Shown: in pieces, positions 40,929-50,097 of the stretch | How the letters are laid out: the number at the start of each line of letters is the position of its first letter | Position numbering within the stretch: position 1 is the stretch's first letter | Assembly (NCBI GenBank): GCA_026413325.1 | Contig: JANZYW010000005.1 | Coordinates: forward strand, 1-59,844 | Source of the DNA: Bacteroidia bacterium | GTDB taxonomy: Bacteria > Bacteroidota > Bacteroidia > SpSt-205 | Direction: 5' to 3' | Length of the DNA: 59,844 bases | The notes under the pieces: model-generated | What the model was told of the DNA's origin: nothing | Databases searched by the model: none | What the model saw: only the letters and a program-made list of their open reading frames with translations | Position numbers and translations under genes: made by a program

Positions 40929-43900
40929 TTAGATAAGCTTGGTCCATTTCCATAGGCGTTCATTGAGGTAGGGGTCCCAAGCATACAGTCGCACGGCGTA
41001 ATGGTACACTCCAGCATCTGTGATTAGTAGCTCTCCTCTATACAGATTGGGTTCGATGAGGGGGAGAGCGAAAGCGACGGGCTTCCCTTGAGGAGTTTCA
41101 AAGACGACTTCTACTCGCAGAGCTTCTGGTGGGAGGCCTGGGTTTTCGACAGCTACCTCGACCTCGAAGGGTTGGTTCACGGGATAGGCTCTCTCTGAGA
41201 AGGGGGGGATACGTACGGCCTTAATCTCGATTTGGGGCCAATACCTCTGGATATGCTGTAAGAGAAGGGTACGCTGTTTTTGTACTTCTCCTGTCAGCTG
41301 GCGGGCCCGCTCCCATAGGGGAAGGTAGAGGGAATTTTCATAGGCCGTGAGCATGCGCGTAAGGGAAAAACGCTCGCTAACGAATCGTTGAGCTTTCTCC
41401 ATCCGCGCGATCCATTCTGGGGGTAGTCCTCTCGCATCTCGTGTGAGATACGTGGGGAGCACTTCTCCTTGTAGAAGATAGGTAAGCTGGACGGCTTCCC
41501 AAGCGTCTCGGATAGAGGGGTCCTGGCTATCGCAGGTAGGGATGGTCCAGCCGCCTGCTTCTTCCGCTGGTACTTCAGCCCACCAGCCATCGGGGATACT
41601 CAGATGGAGTACGCCGTTTAGGCTTGCTTTCATGCCACTGGTACCGCTCGCTTCCTGACCATAGACGGGTAGGTTAAGCCATACGTCAGATCCTTGGACC
41701 AGGTAGCGGGCCAGCTGCATATCATAGTCAGGTACGAATAGCACCCGACCCTTGTAGGGGGGGGTTAGGCTTTTTCTCCAGAGGGTGCGCAGGGCAGATT
41801 TGCCCGCTTCATCTTGAGGATGGGCTTTTCCTGCGATGATAAGGCGCACCGGCTGAGAGGAAAGCAAGTCGGCTAATCCTTCATATTCGAATAGAAGGAG
41901 GTGCCGTTTGTATGTGGCAACACGACGAGCAAAAGTCAATAGGAGGGTATTCTCATCTGTGGAGGCAAGGAATGCCTGCAAGGATTCTAAGTAAGCTACT
42001 GGCCAGGGCCTTCGGCTAAGGCGTCTTCTCAGATAGGAGAGCAGTTGATTTTTCAGGGTCTGGTGGGTTTCCCAGCTTCGTTTGGACCGGCTCCATTCAC
42101 TTGCTTGCCAAGTGGCGACGTGGACCCCATTCGTGATACCGTGGATGGGTAATTCGGGGGGCAAATATCCTGGATAGAGAGGGGAGAACATTTCTCGTGA
42201 GACCTGGGCATGGAGTTGGCTGACCGCATTGGTGCGGGCAGAGAAGTGAAGGGCCAGAGCGGTGAGAGAAAACTTGCCAGGCTCTCCTGGCATTTCTCCC
42301 CACTGGAGAAATTCTTCCCATCGCAGGCCGAGCTCGTGGGCGATGACGGGACCTATGTATCTCCTGAGCAGGTCAGGAGGGAATGCATCGTGGCCTGCGG
42401 GTACGGGAGTATGGGTGGTAAAGAGAGTCTGAGCCCGTACTCGTTCCTGAGCTTCTTCGAGAGAGAGTCCTTCTCGTCGGAGCTGAAGTAGATGTGCCAC
42501 GATATGGAAGGCGGGATGTCCTTCGTTGTAATGAAAGATATCGATGGGTACTTGTAAGGCTTCTATTAAAGCTTGGGTTCCAAATCCTAAGATGAGCTCT
42601 TGCTGGAGGCGCCTTTCGCTGTCTCCTGTGTACAGCTGAGCGGTGATGGCCCGCATTTCGGGAGGATTCTCCGAGAGATCCGCGTCGAGGAGATAGAGGG
42701 GTATTCGGCCTACGTGTACTTGCCATACTTTGAGGTAGAGGGTTTGGTCGGCGAGGAGGAGCCTCAGGCGGAGCCATCGGCCATCCGCTTCTCGAACAGG
42801 TTCTACAGGAAGGTCCGTAAAGCGCAGGGGGGGAGTCTCTGCGATTTGTTCTCCCTCTGCGTCTATTTGCTGGAGGAAGTAGCCCTTTCTATAAAGAAGG
42901 CCCACCGCAAGGAGAGGGTATCCTTGATCACTGGCTTCCTTGAGGTAGTCCCCCGCCAAAACACCTAACCCTCCAGAATAAAAGGGTAAGCATCGGGTAA
43001 GTCCGTATTCCATGCACAGGTATGCTACTCGAGGGACGTCTGTACGGAGGGGCTGGGCCATGTAGGTCTGGAATCGTTGGGATACCTGTCGAAGGGAGCG
43101 CAAGAATTCTTCGTTTTCGCTGAGGAGCTTCCACTGGTGGGTAGGGAGGTGATTAAGGAGCCAGACGGGATTCTCATGGAGCTCCCAATCCGAAGGTGAA
43201 AGAGAAGCAAAGAGATGCTGAGCGTCTGGGTTCCACGTCCACCAAAGGTTGTAAGCGAGATGTCGGAGAGGACGTAGGAGGTCTGGGAGAGCAGGTAGGA
43301 AGAAGGCTCTATGCCACTGAAATGAGCGCTTTTCTGTAGGAGTAGGAGGGGTTAGCCGATACCAGAGCCGGGCTTGGGCTTTTGTGCGGGCGATTTGATA
43401 AGCTTGCTGGTAAAAGGGTAGGAAGTGATGCCAGCGAGTTTTCTCAGAGAGACGGAGTGCTTCCTGCCGAAGAAGCTCTTTTTGGGCTAAGCTGCTTCGT
43501 AGGCGACGATAGAGCCAGGTAAGAATCTGGCCTGGTGGGTCGGGGGCCGTGTAATCTATGAGAGAGAGTGCTTCTGAGAGCGGACTCACGTGGGTCTGCA
43601 TCCAGGTGCCGAAGCCTGCTTGTCGGGAAGAGAGGGTGGGAACCCCCATACCCAGGCTTTCTTGAGGGGTATAGCCCCAGGGCTCATACCGAGAGGGAAA
43701 GGCCGAGGCATCGGTGGCAGCAAGCAGTGCATAGTACGGTAGATTCACTACTCCGTCGCTACCCTCCAGATAGACGGGGAGGTAGGCAATGCGAATGGGG
43801 TCAGAAGGGGCTATAGATAATGCCCTTAAGTGCGAGAGAAGGGGGTCTTGCTCAGGGTGGAGGAGAATGTGACTTACCCAAAGAGGAGAATCTGGGGCCT

Positions 43901-44912
43901 TTCCTGGCCCGTCGCTGTCTGACGGGAGAGCGAAGAGGACATGAAGTTGGATGTCAGAGAGAGGCTGCTCTCGGTATCGGCTTAGCGCATGAAGGAGAGG
44001 TAGAGTTCCTTTGTTTTCCAGTTCGGGGCGACCCGCATGGATAAGCCAAAAGGAGGGGGATTCTGTCTGCCACTGTTTGCTCAGCCACGTTAGCCATTCT
44101 TGGGCTTTCTCGACAGGGAGCATGCCTGGGGGGTTCCAGCCGTTGGGAGTGATTACATCAGCTGGGCGTCCCAGGTAGTGCGCTGCTTCTCTACTCACGT
44201 GTTCACTTACAGTCGTGGTAGCATCTGCATGTTGCCAGGCAGCTCTCTCGAGGCTATGCTTACTGGTAAGATGGTGGAGCCGAAGCCAGTTCTCTACTTC
44301 CGCAAAAGGTATCAGCTCTCCTCCCGCAGCCCTCCCTGCCACAGTAGCATGGGTGGTAAAAAGAGTAGTTATGGTCGGGGCATGTGCTTGTAGATACAAT
44401 ACCCCGGCTCCTGTAAGCCATTCATGGAAGTGGGCTACCGCGTCTACTTCTCCATAATAAAAAGTACAGAAACTGGTGATAACTTCCCCCGCCGCATAGC
44501 CAAATATGGCTGGCTCTACGTAATCCCACCCCCCGTGGAGCGAGTCTACCCGAAATTTCTCCCAGAGCTCCGCAAAAATCTCATTTCTACGGGGTAGAGC
44601 AGGGTAAAAATCCACTAATAGGGTCCGGATTCGTTGTCCCTCCACATGCCAGTAGCCTGCGTAGACCCTATATCCGCGCTCTCGGAAAAAGTATTCTCGC
44701 CAGTCAGCAAATAAGGTAGGAGCTTCTTCCCATTCTCGGGTACTATGGGGGAGATGAGGCCCTATAAGGAGATAAGCCCCTCCCCATTGCTGAGCTAAAA
44801 GAGGAGCCTTGCCCACTAATACTGTGTGAATACCACCGACTTTGTTAGCTACTTCCCAGCTGGCTTCAAAAAGAAGCGTTGCCCGAAGACCTGAGGTGGG
44901 GAGGTCCTGCAC
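40929..44912 (-). CDS. glycogen synthase - alpha-glucan phosphorylase fusion
   Basis: 1327-residue bifunctional-looking enzyme of glycogen metabolism. The N-terminal GT-B domain (about 1-525) is glycogen-synthase-like: FEASWEVANKVGGIHTV at the start and SRYEPWGYTPQESLGMG at the nucleotide-sugar end. The rest is a GT35 alpha-glucan phosphorylase of the DUF3417 type, with CMEYGLTRCLPFYSGGLG, THTPVPAGHDAF and the pyridoxal-phosphate lysine in GTSGMKASLNG. One chain could thus both extend and phosphorolyse glucan. An in-frame TTG at 44927 lies upstream of the -7 box, so the GTG at 44912 with spacing 4 is preferred. It is divergent from the first PorE-like gene. Confidence 0.9.
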   Translation of the reverse strand: MQDLPTSGLRATLLFEASWEVANKVGGIHTVLVGKAPLLAQQWGGAYLLIGPHLPHSTREWEEAPTLFADWREYFFRERGYRVYAGYWHVEGQRIRTLLVDFYPALPRRNEIFAELWEKFRVDSLHGGWDYVEPAIFGYAAGEVITSFCTFYYGEVDAVAHFHEWLTGAGVLYLQAHAPTITTLFTTHATVAGRAAGGELIPFAEVENWLRLHHLTSKHSLERAAWQHADATTTVSEHVSREAAHYLGRPADVITPNGWNPPGMLPVEKAQEWLTWLSKQWQTESPSFWLIHAGRPELENKGTLPLLHALSRYREQPLSDIQLHVLFALPSDSDGPGKAPDSPLWVSHILLHPEQDPLLSHLRALSIAPSDPIRIAYLPVYLEGSDGVVNLPYYALLAATDASAFPSRYEPWGYTPQESLGMGVPTLSSRQAGFGTWMQTHVSPLSEALSLIDYTAPDPPGQILTWLYRRLRSSLAQKELLRQEALRLSEKTRWHHFLPFYQQAYQIARTKAQARLWYRLTPPTPTEKRSFQWHRAFFLPALPDLLRPLRHLAYNLWWTWNPDAQHLFASLSPSDWELHENPVWLLNHLPTHQWKLLSENEEFLRSLRQVSQRFQTYMAQPLRTDVPRVAYLCMEYGLTRCLPFYSGGLGVLAGDYLKEASDQGYPLLAVGLLYRKGYFLQQIDAEGEQIAETPPLRFTDLPVEPVREADGRWLRLRLLLADQTLYLKVWQVHVGRIPLYLLDADLSENPPEMRAITAQLYTGDSERRLQQELILGFGTQALIEALQVPIDIFHYNEGHPAFHIVAHLLQLRREGLSLEEAQERVRAQTLFTTHTPVPAGHDAFPPDLLRRYIGPVIAHELGLRWEEFLQWGEMPGEPGKFSLTALALHFSARTNAVSQLHAQVSREMFSPLYPGYLPPELPIHGITNGVHVATWQASEWSRSKRSWETHQTLKNQLLSYLRRRLSRRPWPVAYLESLQAFLASTDENTLLLTFARRVATYKRHLLLFEYEGLADLLSSQPVRLIIAGKAHPQDEAGKSALRTLWRKSLTPPYKGRVLFVPDYDMQLARYLVQGSDVWLNLPVYGQEASGTSGMKASLNGVLHLSIPDGWWAEVPAEEAGGWTIPTCDSQDPSIRDAWEAVQLTYLLQGEVLPTYLTRDARGLPPEWIARMEKAQRFVSERFSLTRMLTAYENSLYLPLWERARQLTGEVQKQRTLLLQHIQRYWPQIEIKAVRIPPFSERAYPVNQPFEVEVAVENPGLPPEALRVEVVFETPQGKPVAFALPLIEPNLYRGELLITDAGVYHYAVRLYAWDPYLNERLWKWTKLI

Positions 44913-44916
44913 AAAG

Positions 44917-44924
44917 CAAAAGTA
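44917..44924 (-). promoter_or_regulatory. -7 box of the glycogen fusion gene
   Basis: Minus-strand TACTTTTG is a perfect TAnnTTTG. CTTT follows, then the GTG at 44912 (spacing 4). Confidence 0.65.
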
Positions 44925-45042
44925 CAATGGTATTTGTCGGTCTTGCGGTTCCCTTTAGGAAGAAGAAGGTTCTTAGTTCTAGGTATTAGCGGTTGGAGGG
45001 ACCGTTCCCGATTCGATTTACTATACAAGCACTTTCACATGA

Positions 45043-45050
45043 TATTTTTG
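45043..45050 (+). promoter_or_regulatory. -7 box of the first PorE-like gene
   Basis: TATTTTTG is a perfect TAnnTTTG. TGGGG follows, then the ATG at 45056 (spacing 5). Confidence 0.75.
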
Positions 45051-45055
45051 TGGGG

Positions 45056-46942
45056 ATGCGAAGGGTATTTGTCTTCCTTTTGTGGCAATCCCCGTGGGTA
45101 TTTTTTTTCTTTCTCTCCCCTCTGTGGGGGCAGACTCGTCTCCTGCGAAACGTAGAGCGGTTGTATTATCGGGGGGACTACATTTCCTTGGTTCAGCAGG
45201 ATCTGCCCTCTCCTGTACAGAAGCCTACTATCCTGCTGTATTATGCAAGTGCCTACTATCATCTCGGAGAAAGGGACAAGGCGTATGCCCTTTACAGAGA
45301 AGCTTTCTCTAAGCTGAGCCCCGCTGAAATAGAACATCCCTTTCTTACAGAATACGGGCAGCTGTGTTTGTACAATGAGAATCCCTCTCTCGCGCTGGAG
45401 CTCTTCAATCAAGCTCTGCAGCGTACTGCCTACGCCGATTCACAAGCGCTTTTGAGCAAGTACATAGCGTATGCTAATCAGCTCAAGAACTATCAGGAAA
45501 TCCCTCCTGAGAAGTTTAGGTGGGTAGTTTATCCTCTTTCCTACTTGAATACTCCCGAGCATGAGTATTCCCTTTTTGTACACAAAGGGTATATATACTT
45601 CATATCGCGTCGAGACGAGGCTCGTGGTACGGACCCAGAAGACTTTCTTCCGCATGAAGCGCTATACCGGGCGAAAAGAGAGGATACAGTGGTTCAGCCG
45701 TTGCGTTTTTTCTCTAAGAAACATGAGGGCATAGCAGGTTTCCTAAAGGATACCCTCATTGTGTATCGCTCTGCCCATCGGAGGGGGGACTTTTACATCG
45801 CCTATCCTCGGGGAGAGGGGTGGGCTCAACCCCAGCGATGGAAAGCCTTTCCCAATAGCAGGAGGGGAAGCGAAGATGCCCTCTGTGAAGATCCCAAAAC
45901 GGGGGATATTATTTTTAGCTCTGACAGGAAAGGTACAAAGGGGGGAGATGACTTGTGGCTAACGCGCCGCCTCCCGGGAGGGAAGTTTGCTCCTCCCGAG
46001 AATCTGTCTGCTCTCAACACGCCATACAATGAAGATGCTCCGTTTATAGTGGGGGATACTTTGTACTTCGCGCACGATGGTCCCACCAGTATAGGAGGGT
46101 ATGATATTTTTTACAGCGTTCGACAAGAGAGAGGGGGGTGGGGGAAGCCTCAGCGGCTTCCTCGGCCTTTCAATAGCCCTGGCCATGATAGCTACTTGTT
46201 TTTTCCCCATCCTGATTCGGTTTATCTCTCCTCCGATAGGACGGGAGGGAAAGGGAAGATGGACTTATACCTTCTCGTACGAGAGCCTCTCCCCCCTTCC
46301 TCACCTCCAGAAACACTCCCTCGACAGTACACTCTCAGCGGGAGGATATATGATCGAGAGACAAAACGTCCCGTCCCAGCTCTTGTCATTCTGAGGCCCG
46401 TATCAGATACGTTGCTTTCTCTTTCCTCCTGGGAAGCCGAAGCGGATGGGAGTTTTTCTCGGCCCAAACCGCTGAGAGGGCAGTACTTACTTCATGTATG
46501 TGCGGAAGGATATGCCCAATACCTAGAACCTTTCTTTTCTCCCGATACGGGCGATGTGTGGCGTGAGATCCCGATGATTCCAGCAGAAGTACTTAATAAT
46601 GTACAACTGCCTCGGTTACATTTTGACTTCGATCGACATACCCTTCGAGCTGAGGCTCCTCCTGCTTTGGATACTGTGATACAGGTTCTTCGGCAATATC
46701 CTACCCTCATCCTACAAGTCTCTGGGCATACAGACAGCATTGGTACCCGAGAATACAACCAGGGATTGTCTGAGAGAAGAGCCCGAACTGTATACAACTA
46801 CTTGATGGAAAAAAACATCGCTCCTCATCGATTGCAGTGGATTGGCTACGGAGAAGACCGTCCGCTTGTTCCTAATACTTCTCCCTACAATCGCTTTCTC
46901 AATCGACGCGTTGAGTTCATTCCGCTTACAGGTCGACCTTAG
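45056..46942 (+). CDS. PorE-like TPR / propeller / OmpA-family protein (first copy)
   Basis: 628 residues with the domain order of PorE, the T9SS component that binds peptidoglycan. A signal peptide (about 1-26) is followed by TPR helices (about 30-140) and a PD40/WD40-like propeller (about 155-400). The propeller has the repeats IIFSSDRKGTKGGDDLW, NTPYNEDAPFIVGDTLYF and VYLSSDRTGGKGKMDLY. A carboxypeptidase-regulatory-like beta domain (about 420-500) and an OmpA C-terminal domain (about 515-625) follow, the last with HFDFDRHTLR, SGHTDSIG and LSERRARTVYNYL. The Asp and Arg that bind diaminopimelate are present. It is followed after 40 nt by a paralogue. The ATG is set by the -7 box. Confidence 0.88.
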   Translation: MRRVFVFLLWQSPWVFFFFLSPLWGQTRLLRNVERLYYRGDYISLVQQDLPSPVQKPTILLYYASAYYHLGERDKAYALYREAFSKLSPAEIEHPFLTEYGQLCLYNENPSLALELFNQALQRTAYADSQALLSKYIAYANQLKNYQEIPPEKFRWVVYPLSYLNTPEHEYSLFVHKGYIYFISRRDEARGTDPEDFLPHEALYRAKREDTVVQPLRFFSKKHEGIAGFLKDTLIVYRSAHRRGDFYIAYPRGEGWAQPQRWKAFPNSRRGSEDALCEDPKTGDIIFSSDRKGTKGGDDLWLTRRLPGGKFAPPENLSALNTPYNEDAPFIVGDTLYFAHDGPTSIGGYDIFYSVRQERGGWGKPQRLPRPFNSPGHDSYLFFPHPDSVYLSSDRTGGKGKMDLYLLVREPLPPSSPPETLPRQYTLSGRIYDRETKRPVPALVILRPVSDTLLSLSSWEAEADGSFSRPKPLRGQYLLHVCAEGYAQYLEPFFSPDTGDVWREIPMIPAEVLNNVQLPRLHFDFDRHTLRAEAPPALDTVIQVLRQYPTLILQVSGHTDSIGTREYNQGLSERRARTVYNYLMEKNIAPHRLQWIGYGEDRPLVPNTSPYNRFLNRRVEFIPLTGRP

Positions 46943-46966
46943 AACTTTTGGATTAGGAAATTTCAC

Positions 46967-46974
46967 TACCTTTG
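46967..46974 (+). promoter_or_regulatory. -7 box of the second PorE-like gene
   Basis: TACCTTTG, a perfect TAnnTTTG, ends 8 nt before the ATG at 46983. It allows the second copy to be expressed apart from the first. Confidence 0.6.
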
Positions 46975-46982
46975 CCGAGGCC

Positions 46983-48890
46983 ATGGTCTGGAAGGTCTTT
47001 ATCGGAGCGTTCCTAGGTTTCGGTTGTGTCTGGGCACAGACCAAGTTACCTACGCTTCGTCGCTTAGAAAGGCTAAGCGAGCTGGGTTTCTATGAGAAGA
47101 TTATCGCGGCGTATGAGGCGCAGCCCCATGCATTTTCGGCGGACAGGCTACTTTTTGTAGCAGATGCATATCTTCAGTTGGGGCGTTCTCACGAGGCTTT
47201 TCATCTATATAAGCAGTCTGTCCATGATGGAAGCATGCGGTGGGACCCAAAACATATTTTAGCCTATGCGCAGCTTCTCCATGCCAGAGGGGATGTAGCG
47301 CGTGCAGCTCATTATTACAAGCTCTATGCAGAGCGGGCGAAAGATCCCATCGCCGCTTCTCTGGGGCTTTCTCAGTTGGCAAATTATCAATCGCTCCCAC
47401 AGAATAACAACTGGACAGTAGAGGGAGTTATGGAGCTAAATGCTTGGCTTCCTGTATATGCGGCGTGGTGGACAGGGGCTGAGCTATATGCGACTTCTCG
47501 GGCTCCTGTGGACGAAAAAGCCCCCACAGACCGTATGGGTCGGCCGTACGAACGCATAGTTCCTCGTACTCCCACCCGATATAAGTATCACCAATCCGTG
47601 GTGGGGTCTCTTGGTGCTGACACACTGCTTCTCTATCTCTCCCGTGGGAAAGGAAATATCTACATGAGTGCCGCCACTGCTTCGGGGTGGAGCAAACCTC
47701 AAAAATGGCGCAGAGTCCCTCTCCGCCCCCAAGGCAGAGTGAGCATCGCCATCGACCCGAAGACTCAGGATATATATTTTACACAAGACCCAGGGCTGCA
47801 TCGAGGTGCTGGCCGAGACTTGTATCGATTTCGGTATTTAGGAGGAGGGAAGTATAGTACAGCTGAGCGTTTACCCGCTCCTATCAATACACCATATGAT
47901 GAAGACGCCCCATTTATTGTAGGGGATACACTATACTTTGCTTCAAACGGCTTACAAAGTGCGGGAGGATATGACATTTTTTATGCGATTCGGAGTGGTG
48001 AACGCGAGTGGAGTAGTCCCCAGCCGATGCCAGCTCCGATTAATTCCTGGGCGAATGACATTTATTTCTATCCCTTTTCTCCGGAACATATCTATTTCTC
48101 TTCGGATCGGGAAGGAGCCTTTCGGGTATATCGAGCGAGATATACTCCGCCGCCACCACCGCCTCCGCCAGCTCCCATCGCTTCCACTGAAACGACACCC
48201 GCACCGGTTCCTGCACGTCCTGCATTGAGGGGCCAGCTCCTCCATCGTGATACCAAAAAGGGACTCAATGGAGAAGTTATCCTCGTGGACTCCGCTTCCC
48301 AGAAAGAGGTAACAGGTATCCAGACTTCTTTGGGGGGCTATTTTAGACTTTATCCACCAGAGGGAGGGGGGGTATATTACTTGTATGCGCAGGCTCCCGG
48401 TTTTATGACGCACGTGCAAGTCCTGCGGATTCCTCCTGAGCCGACCGTAGAGATGCCTCCCTTAGAAGTATCCCTGGCTCCTATAGAGATGGAAGCCACC
48501 TTTGCTCTCCGGAATATCTATTTCGACTTCAATAGCGATAAGCTCAAGCCCGAGTCTATTCCTGAGTTGAATCGGCTGAAGCGACTGCTCCAGGAAAATC
48601 CCAATGTACGTATTCGCTTCTCGGGGCATACTGATAACATTGGCGGGGACAAATACAATCAGCAACTCTCAGAGCGTCGAGCCCGGGCCGTCTATAAGTG
48701 GCTCCGAGAGCAAGGAGTACATCCTATCCAGATGGAATATATCGGCTATGGAAAGAGCCGGCCCATCGCTTCAAATACGACGGAGGAGGGGCGGTCCCTC
48801 AATCGAAGAATAGAAATGGAGGTGGTAGGAATCAGGACCCCTCCTTTGGGGACTGCAGCGAAGGAGAGCAAGCCCCTTCAGAGCGATTAG
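46983..48890 (+). CDS. PorE-like TPR / propeller / OmpA-family protein (second copy)
   Basis: 635 residues with the same order as its neighbour: signal peptide (about 1-19, ending VWAQ), TPR (about 22-140), propeller (about 170-385) with NTPYDEDAPFIVGDTLYF, a Pro-rich linker beginning near 387 (eight consecutive Pro), a regulatory-like beta domain (about 413-490) and OmpA C-terminus (about 510-620) with YFDFNSDKL, SGHTDNIGG and LSERRARAVYKWL. It could be the peptidoglycan anchor of T9SS or a specialised copy. A Cys at 15 is not in a good lipobox. The Pro linker is the main difference from the first copy. Confidence 0.88.
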   Translation: MVWKVFIGAFLGFGCVWAQTKLPTLRRLERLSELGFYEKIIAAYEAQPHAFSADRLLFVADAYLQLGRSHEAFHLYKQSVHDGSMRWDPKHILAYAQLLHARGDVARAAHYYKLYAERAKDPIAASLGLSQLANYQSLPQNNNWTVEGVMELNAWLPVYAAWWTGAELYATSRAPVDEKAPTDRMGRPYERIVPRTPTRYKYHQSVVGSLGADTLLLYLSRGKGNIYMSAATASGWSKPQKWRRVPLRPQGRVSIAIDPKTQDIYFTQDPGLHRGAGRDLYRFRYLGGGKYSTAERLPAPINTPYDEDAPFIVGDTLYFASNGLQSAGGYDIFYAIRSGEREWSSPQPMPAPINSWANDIYFYPFSPEHIYFSSDREGAFRVYRARYTPPPPPPPPAPIASTETTPAPVPARPALRGQLLHRDTKKGLNGEVILVDSASQKEVTGIQTSLGGYFRLYPPEGGGVYYLYAQAPGFMTHVQVLRIPPEPTVEMPPLEVSLAPIEMEATFALRNIYFDFNSDKLKPESIPELNRLKRLLQENPNVRIRFSGHTDNIGGDKYNQQLSERRARAVYKWLREQGVHPIQMEYIGYGKSRPIASNTTEEGRSLNRRIEMEVVGIRTPPLGTAAKESKPLQSD

Positions 48891-48896
48891 TACACC

Positions 48897-48904
48897 TATT
48901 TTTG
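48897..48904 (+). promoter_or_regulatory. -7 box of the S2P-like protease gene
   Basis: TATTTTTG is a perfect TAnnTTTG. CATA follows, then the ATG at 48909 (spacing 4). It sits within the 18 nt after the PorE-like stop. Confidence 0.75.
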
Positions 48905-48908
48905 CATA

Positions 48909-50027
48909 ATGTCTCGATTCACTTGGCATGTCGCCACTGTTGGAGGCATACCTATTTATATTCACTGGAGCTTTTGGCTTCTTTTCATCTGGATAGCCAT
49001 AAGCAGTTTTTTCTCCCCCGATTTTAGCTGGGCTTTCTTAATGTGGCGTTTGTTGCTTTTAGGAGGCTTAGTCTTGAGTGTAATCCTACACGAGCTGGGG
49101 CATGCATTTGCTGCTCGAGCTTTCCATATTCCTACTCGGGATATTACTATGTATCCTTTCGGAGGTGTAGCATCTCTGATTCGCATACCAGAGAAGCCCC
49201 TTCAGGAGCTGATAGTTGCTTTAGCGGGCCCTGCTGTCAACGTCCTTCTGGTGGGTCTTTTCGGAGGTATAATATGGCTGAGCTATCCTGCCTTTACCCT
49301 TTCTCTCGAGTTTTTAGCCTATAGGGGGGACTCTCTCCCCTCAGTAGAAGTGTGGTTATATAGTCTGGCTTTTATGAATGGGGTTTTGGCTGCTTTCAAT
49401 CTGATGCCTGCCTTCCCGATGGATGGAGGAAGGGTTTTGCGTGCATTACTGGCTACACGCCTCTCTTACATACAGGCTACACGTATAGCAGCTTTGGTGG
49501 GGCAGGGTTTCGCCATACTTTTTATCTTGATAGGTGTCTACGGAAACCCTGTGCTCATCCTTGTAGGTTTCTTTGTATTCGTAGCGGCCAGTCAAGAGCG
49601 TCAATATGCGGAGCAGCGCTCTGCCATGCAGGGGTATACAGTAATGGATGCGGTTATGAAAGATTTCCCGGTTCTCTCTGTAAGTCAAACCCTGCACGAG
49701 GCGATCCGTGCCTTGCTTGGCTCTCAGGCACGGTCTTTTCTAGTTGTAGATCCGCTGGGTCAGCCAGCGGGGAGTCTTTCACGGGAGCAAATAATCGAAG
49801 CCTTGAACGAAGGGAAATCCTCCACTACCTCTCTGGTGCAGGTGATGGACCCCGGCCTCTTGACTGTTCCTCCTTCTCTGCCCCTACATGAGGGCTTCCG
49901 AATGCTTCAGGAATCCCATAAGCCGTTTCTTGTCGTGACCCAGAACGGGCATGTAATAGGTATTGTAGACTCAGAAAATATCGCAGAGTTTCTCTTGGTG
50001 AGTCAGGCGATTTCCTCCACTCGATAG
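48909..50027 (+). CDS. site-2 protease (M50) family metalloprotease with CBS domains
   Basis: 372 residues. The membrane core has about six helices, the zinc site HELGH (61-65) and the NLMPAFPMDGGRVLRA segment (near 165-180) that supplies the Asp ligand, as in SpoIVFB-type S2P proteases. Two CBS repeats (about 245-365) form a regulatory tail, probably sensing adenine nucleotides. The substrate is unknown. A hairpin with a T-run follows 28 nt after the stop. Confidence 0.92.
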   Translation: MSRFTWHVATVGGIPIYIHWSFWLLFIWIAISSFFSPDFSWAFLMWRLLLLGGLVLSVILHELGHAFAARAFHIPTRDITMYPFGGVASLIRIPEKPLQELIVALAGPAVNVLLVGLFGGIIWLSYPAFTLSLEFLAYRGDSLPSVEVWLYSLAFMNGVLAAFNLMPAFPMDGGRVLRALLATRLSYIQATRIAALVGQGFAILFILIGVYGNPVLILVGFFVFVAASQERQYAEQRSAMQGYTVMDAVMKDFPVLSVSQTLHEAIRALLGSQARSFLVVDPLGQPAGSLSREQIIEALNEGKSSTTSLVQVMDPGLLTVPPSLPLHEGFRMLQESHKPFLVVTQNGHVIGIVDSENIAEFLLVSQAISSTR

Positions 50028-50054
50028 AAAGGTGACAACGAAGTCGGTGGATTG

Positions 50055-50081
50055 ACTGGCGGGGAGGAGCCAGTGGTTTTT
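50055..50081 (+). terminator. probable rho-independent terminator
   Basis: ACTGGC - GGGGAGGA - GCCAGT is a 6-bp stem with an 8-nt loop followed by GGTTTTTG. It lies between the S2P-like gene and the acyl-CoA dehydrogenase promoter. Confidence 0.6.
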
Positions 50082-50085
50082 GTGT

Positions 50086-50092
50086 TATTTTG
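50086..50092 (+). promoter_or_regulatory. -7-like box of the acyl-CoA dehydrogenase gene
   Basis: TATTTTG lacks one base of TAnnTTTG (read as TTATTTTG it has one mismatch). TATGC follows, then the ATG at 50098 (spacing 5). Confidence 0.5.
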
Positions 50093-50097
50093 TATGC

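Noticed and set aside
42373-42777. Arg/Pro-rich 134-codon minus frame within the glycogen fusion
   Set aside because: It is an out-of-frame reading of the phosphorylase domain with unnatural composition.
44913-44927. TTG start for the glycogen synthase/phosphorylase fusion
   Set aside because: The perfect -7 box lies within the extra codons; the GTG at 44912 is at the common 4-nt spacing.
50051-50074. Short inverted repeat as a CRISPR or attachment site
   Set aside because: It occurs once and is followed by a T-run, which fits a terminator better.
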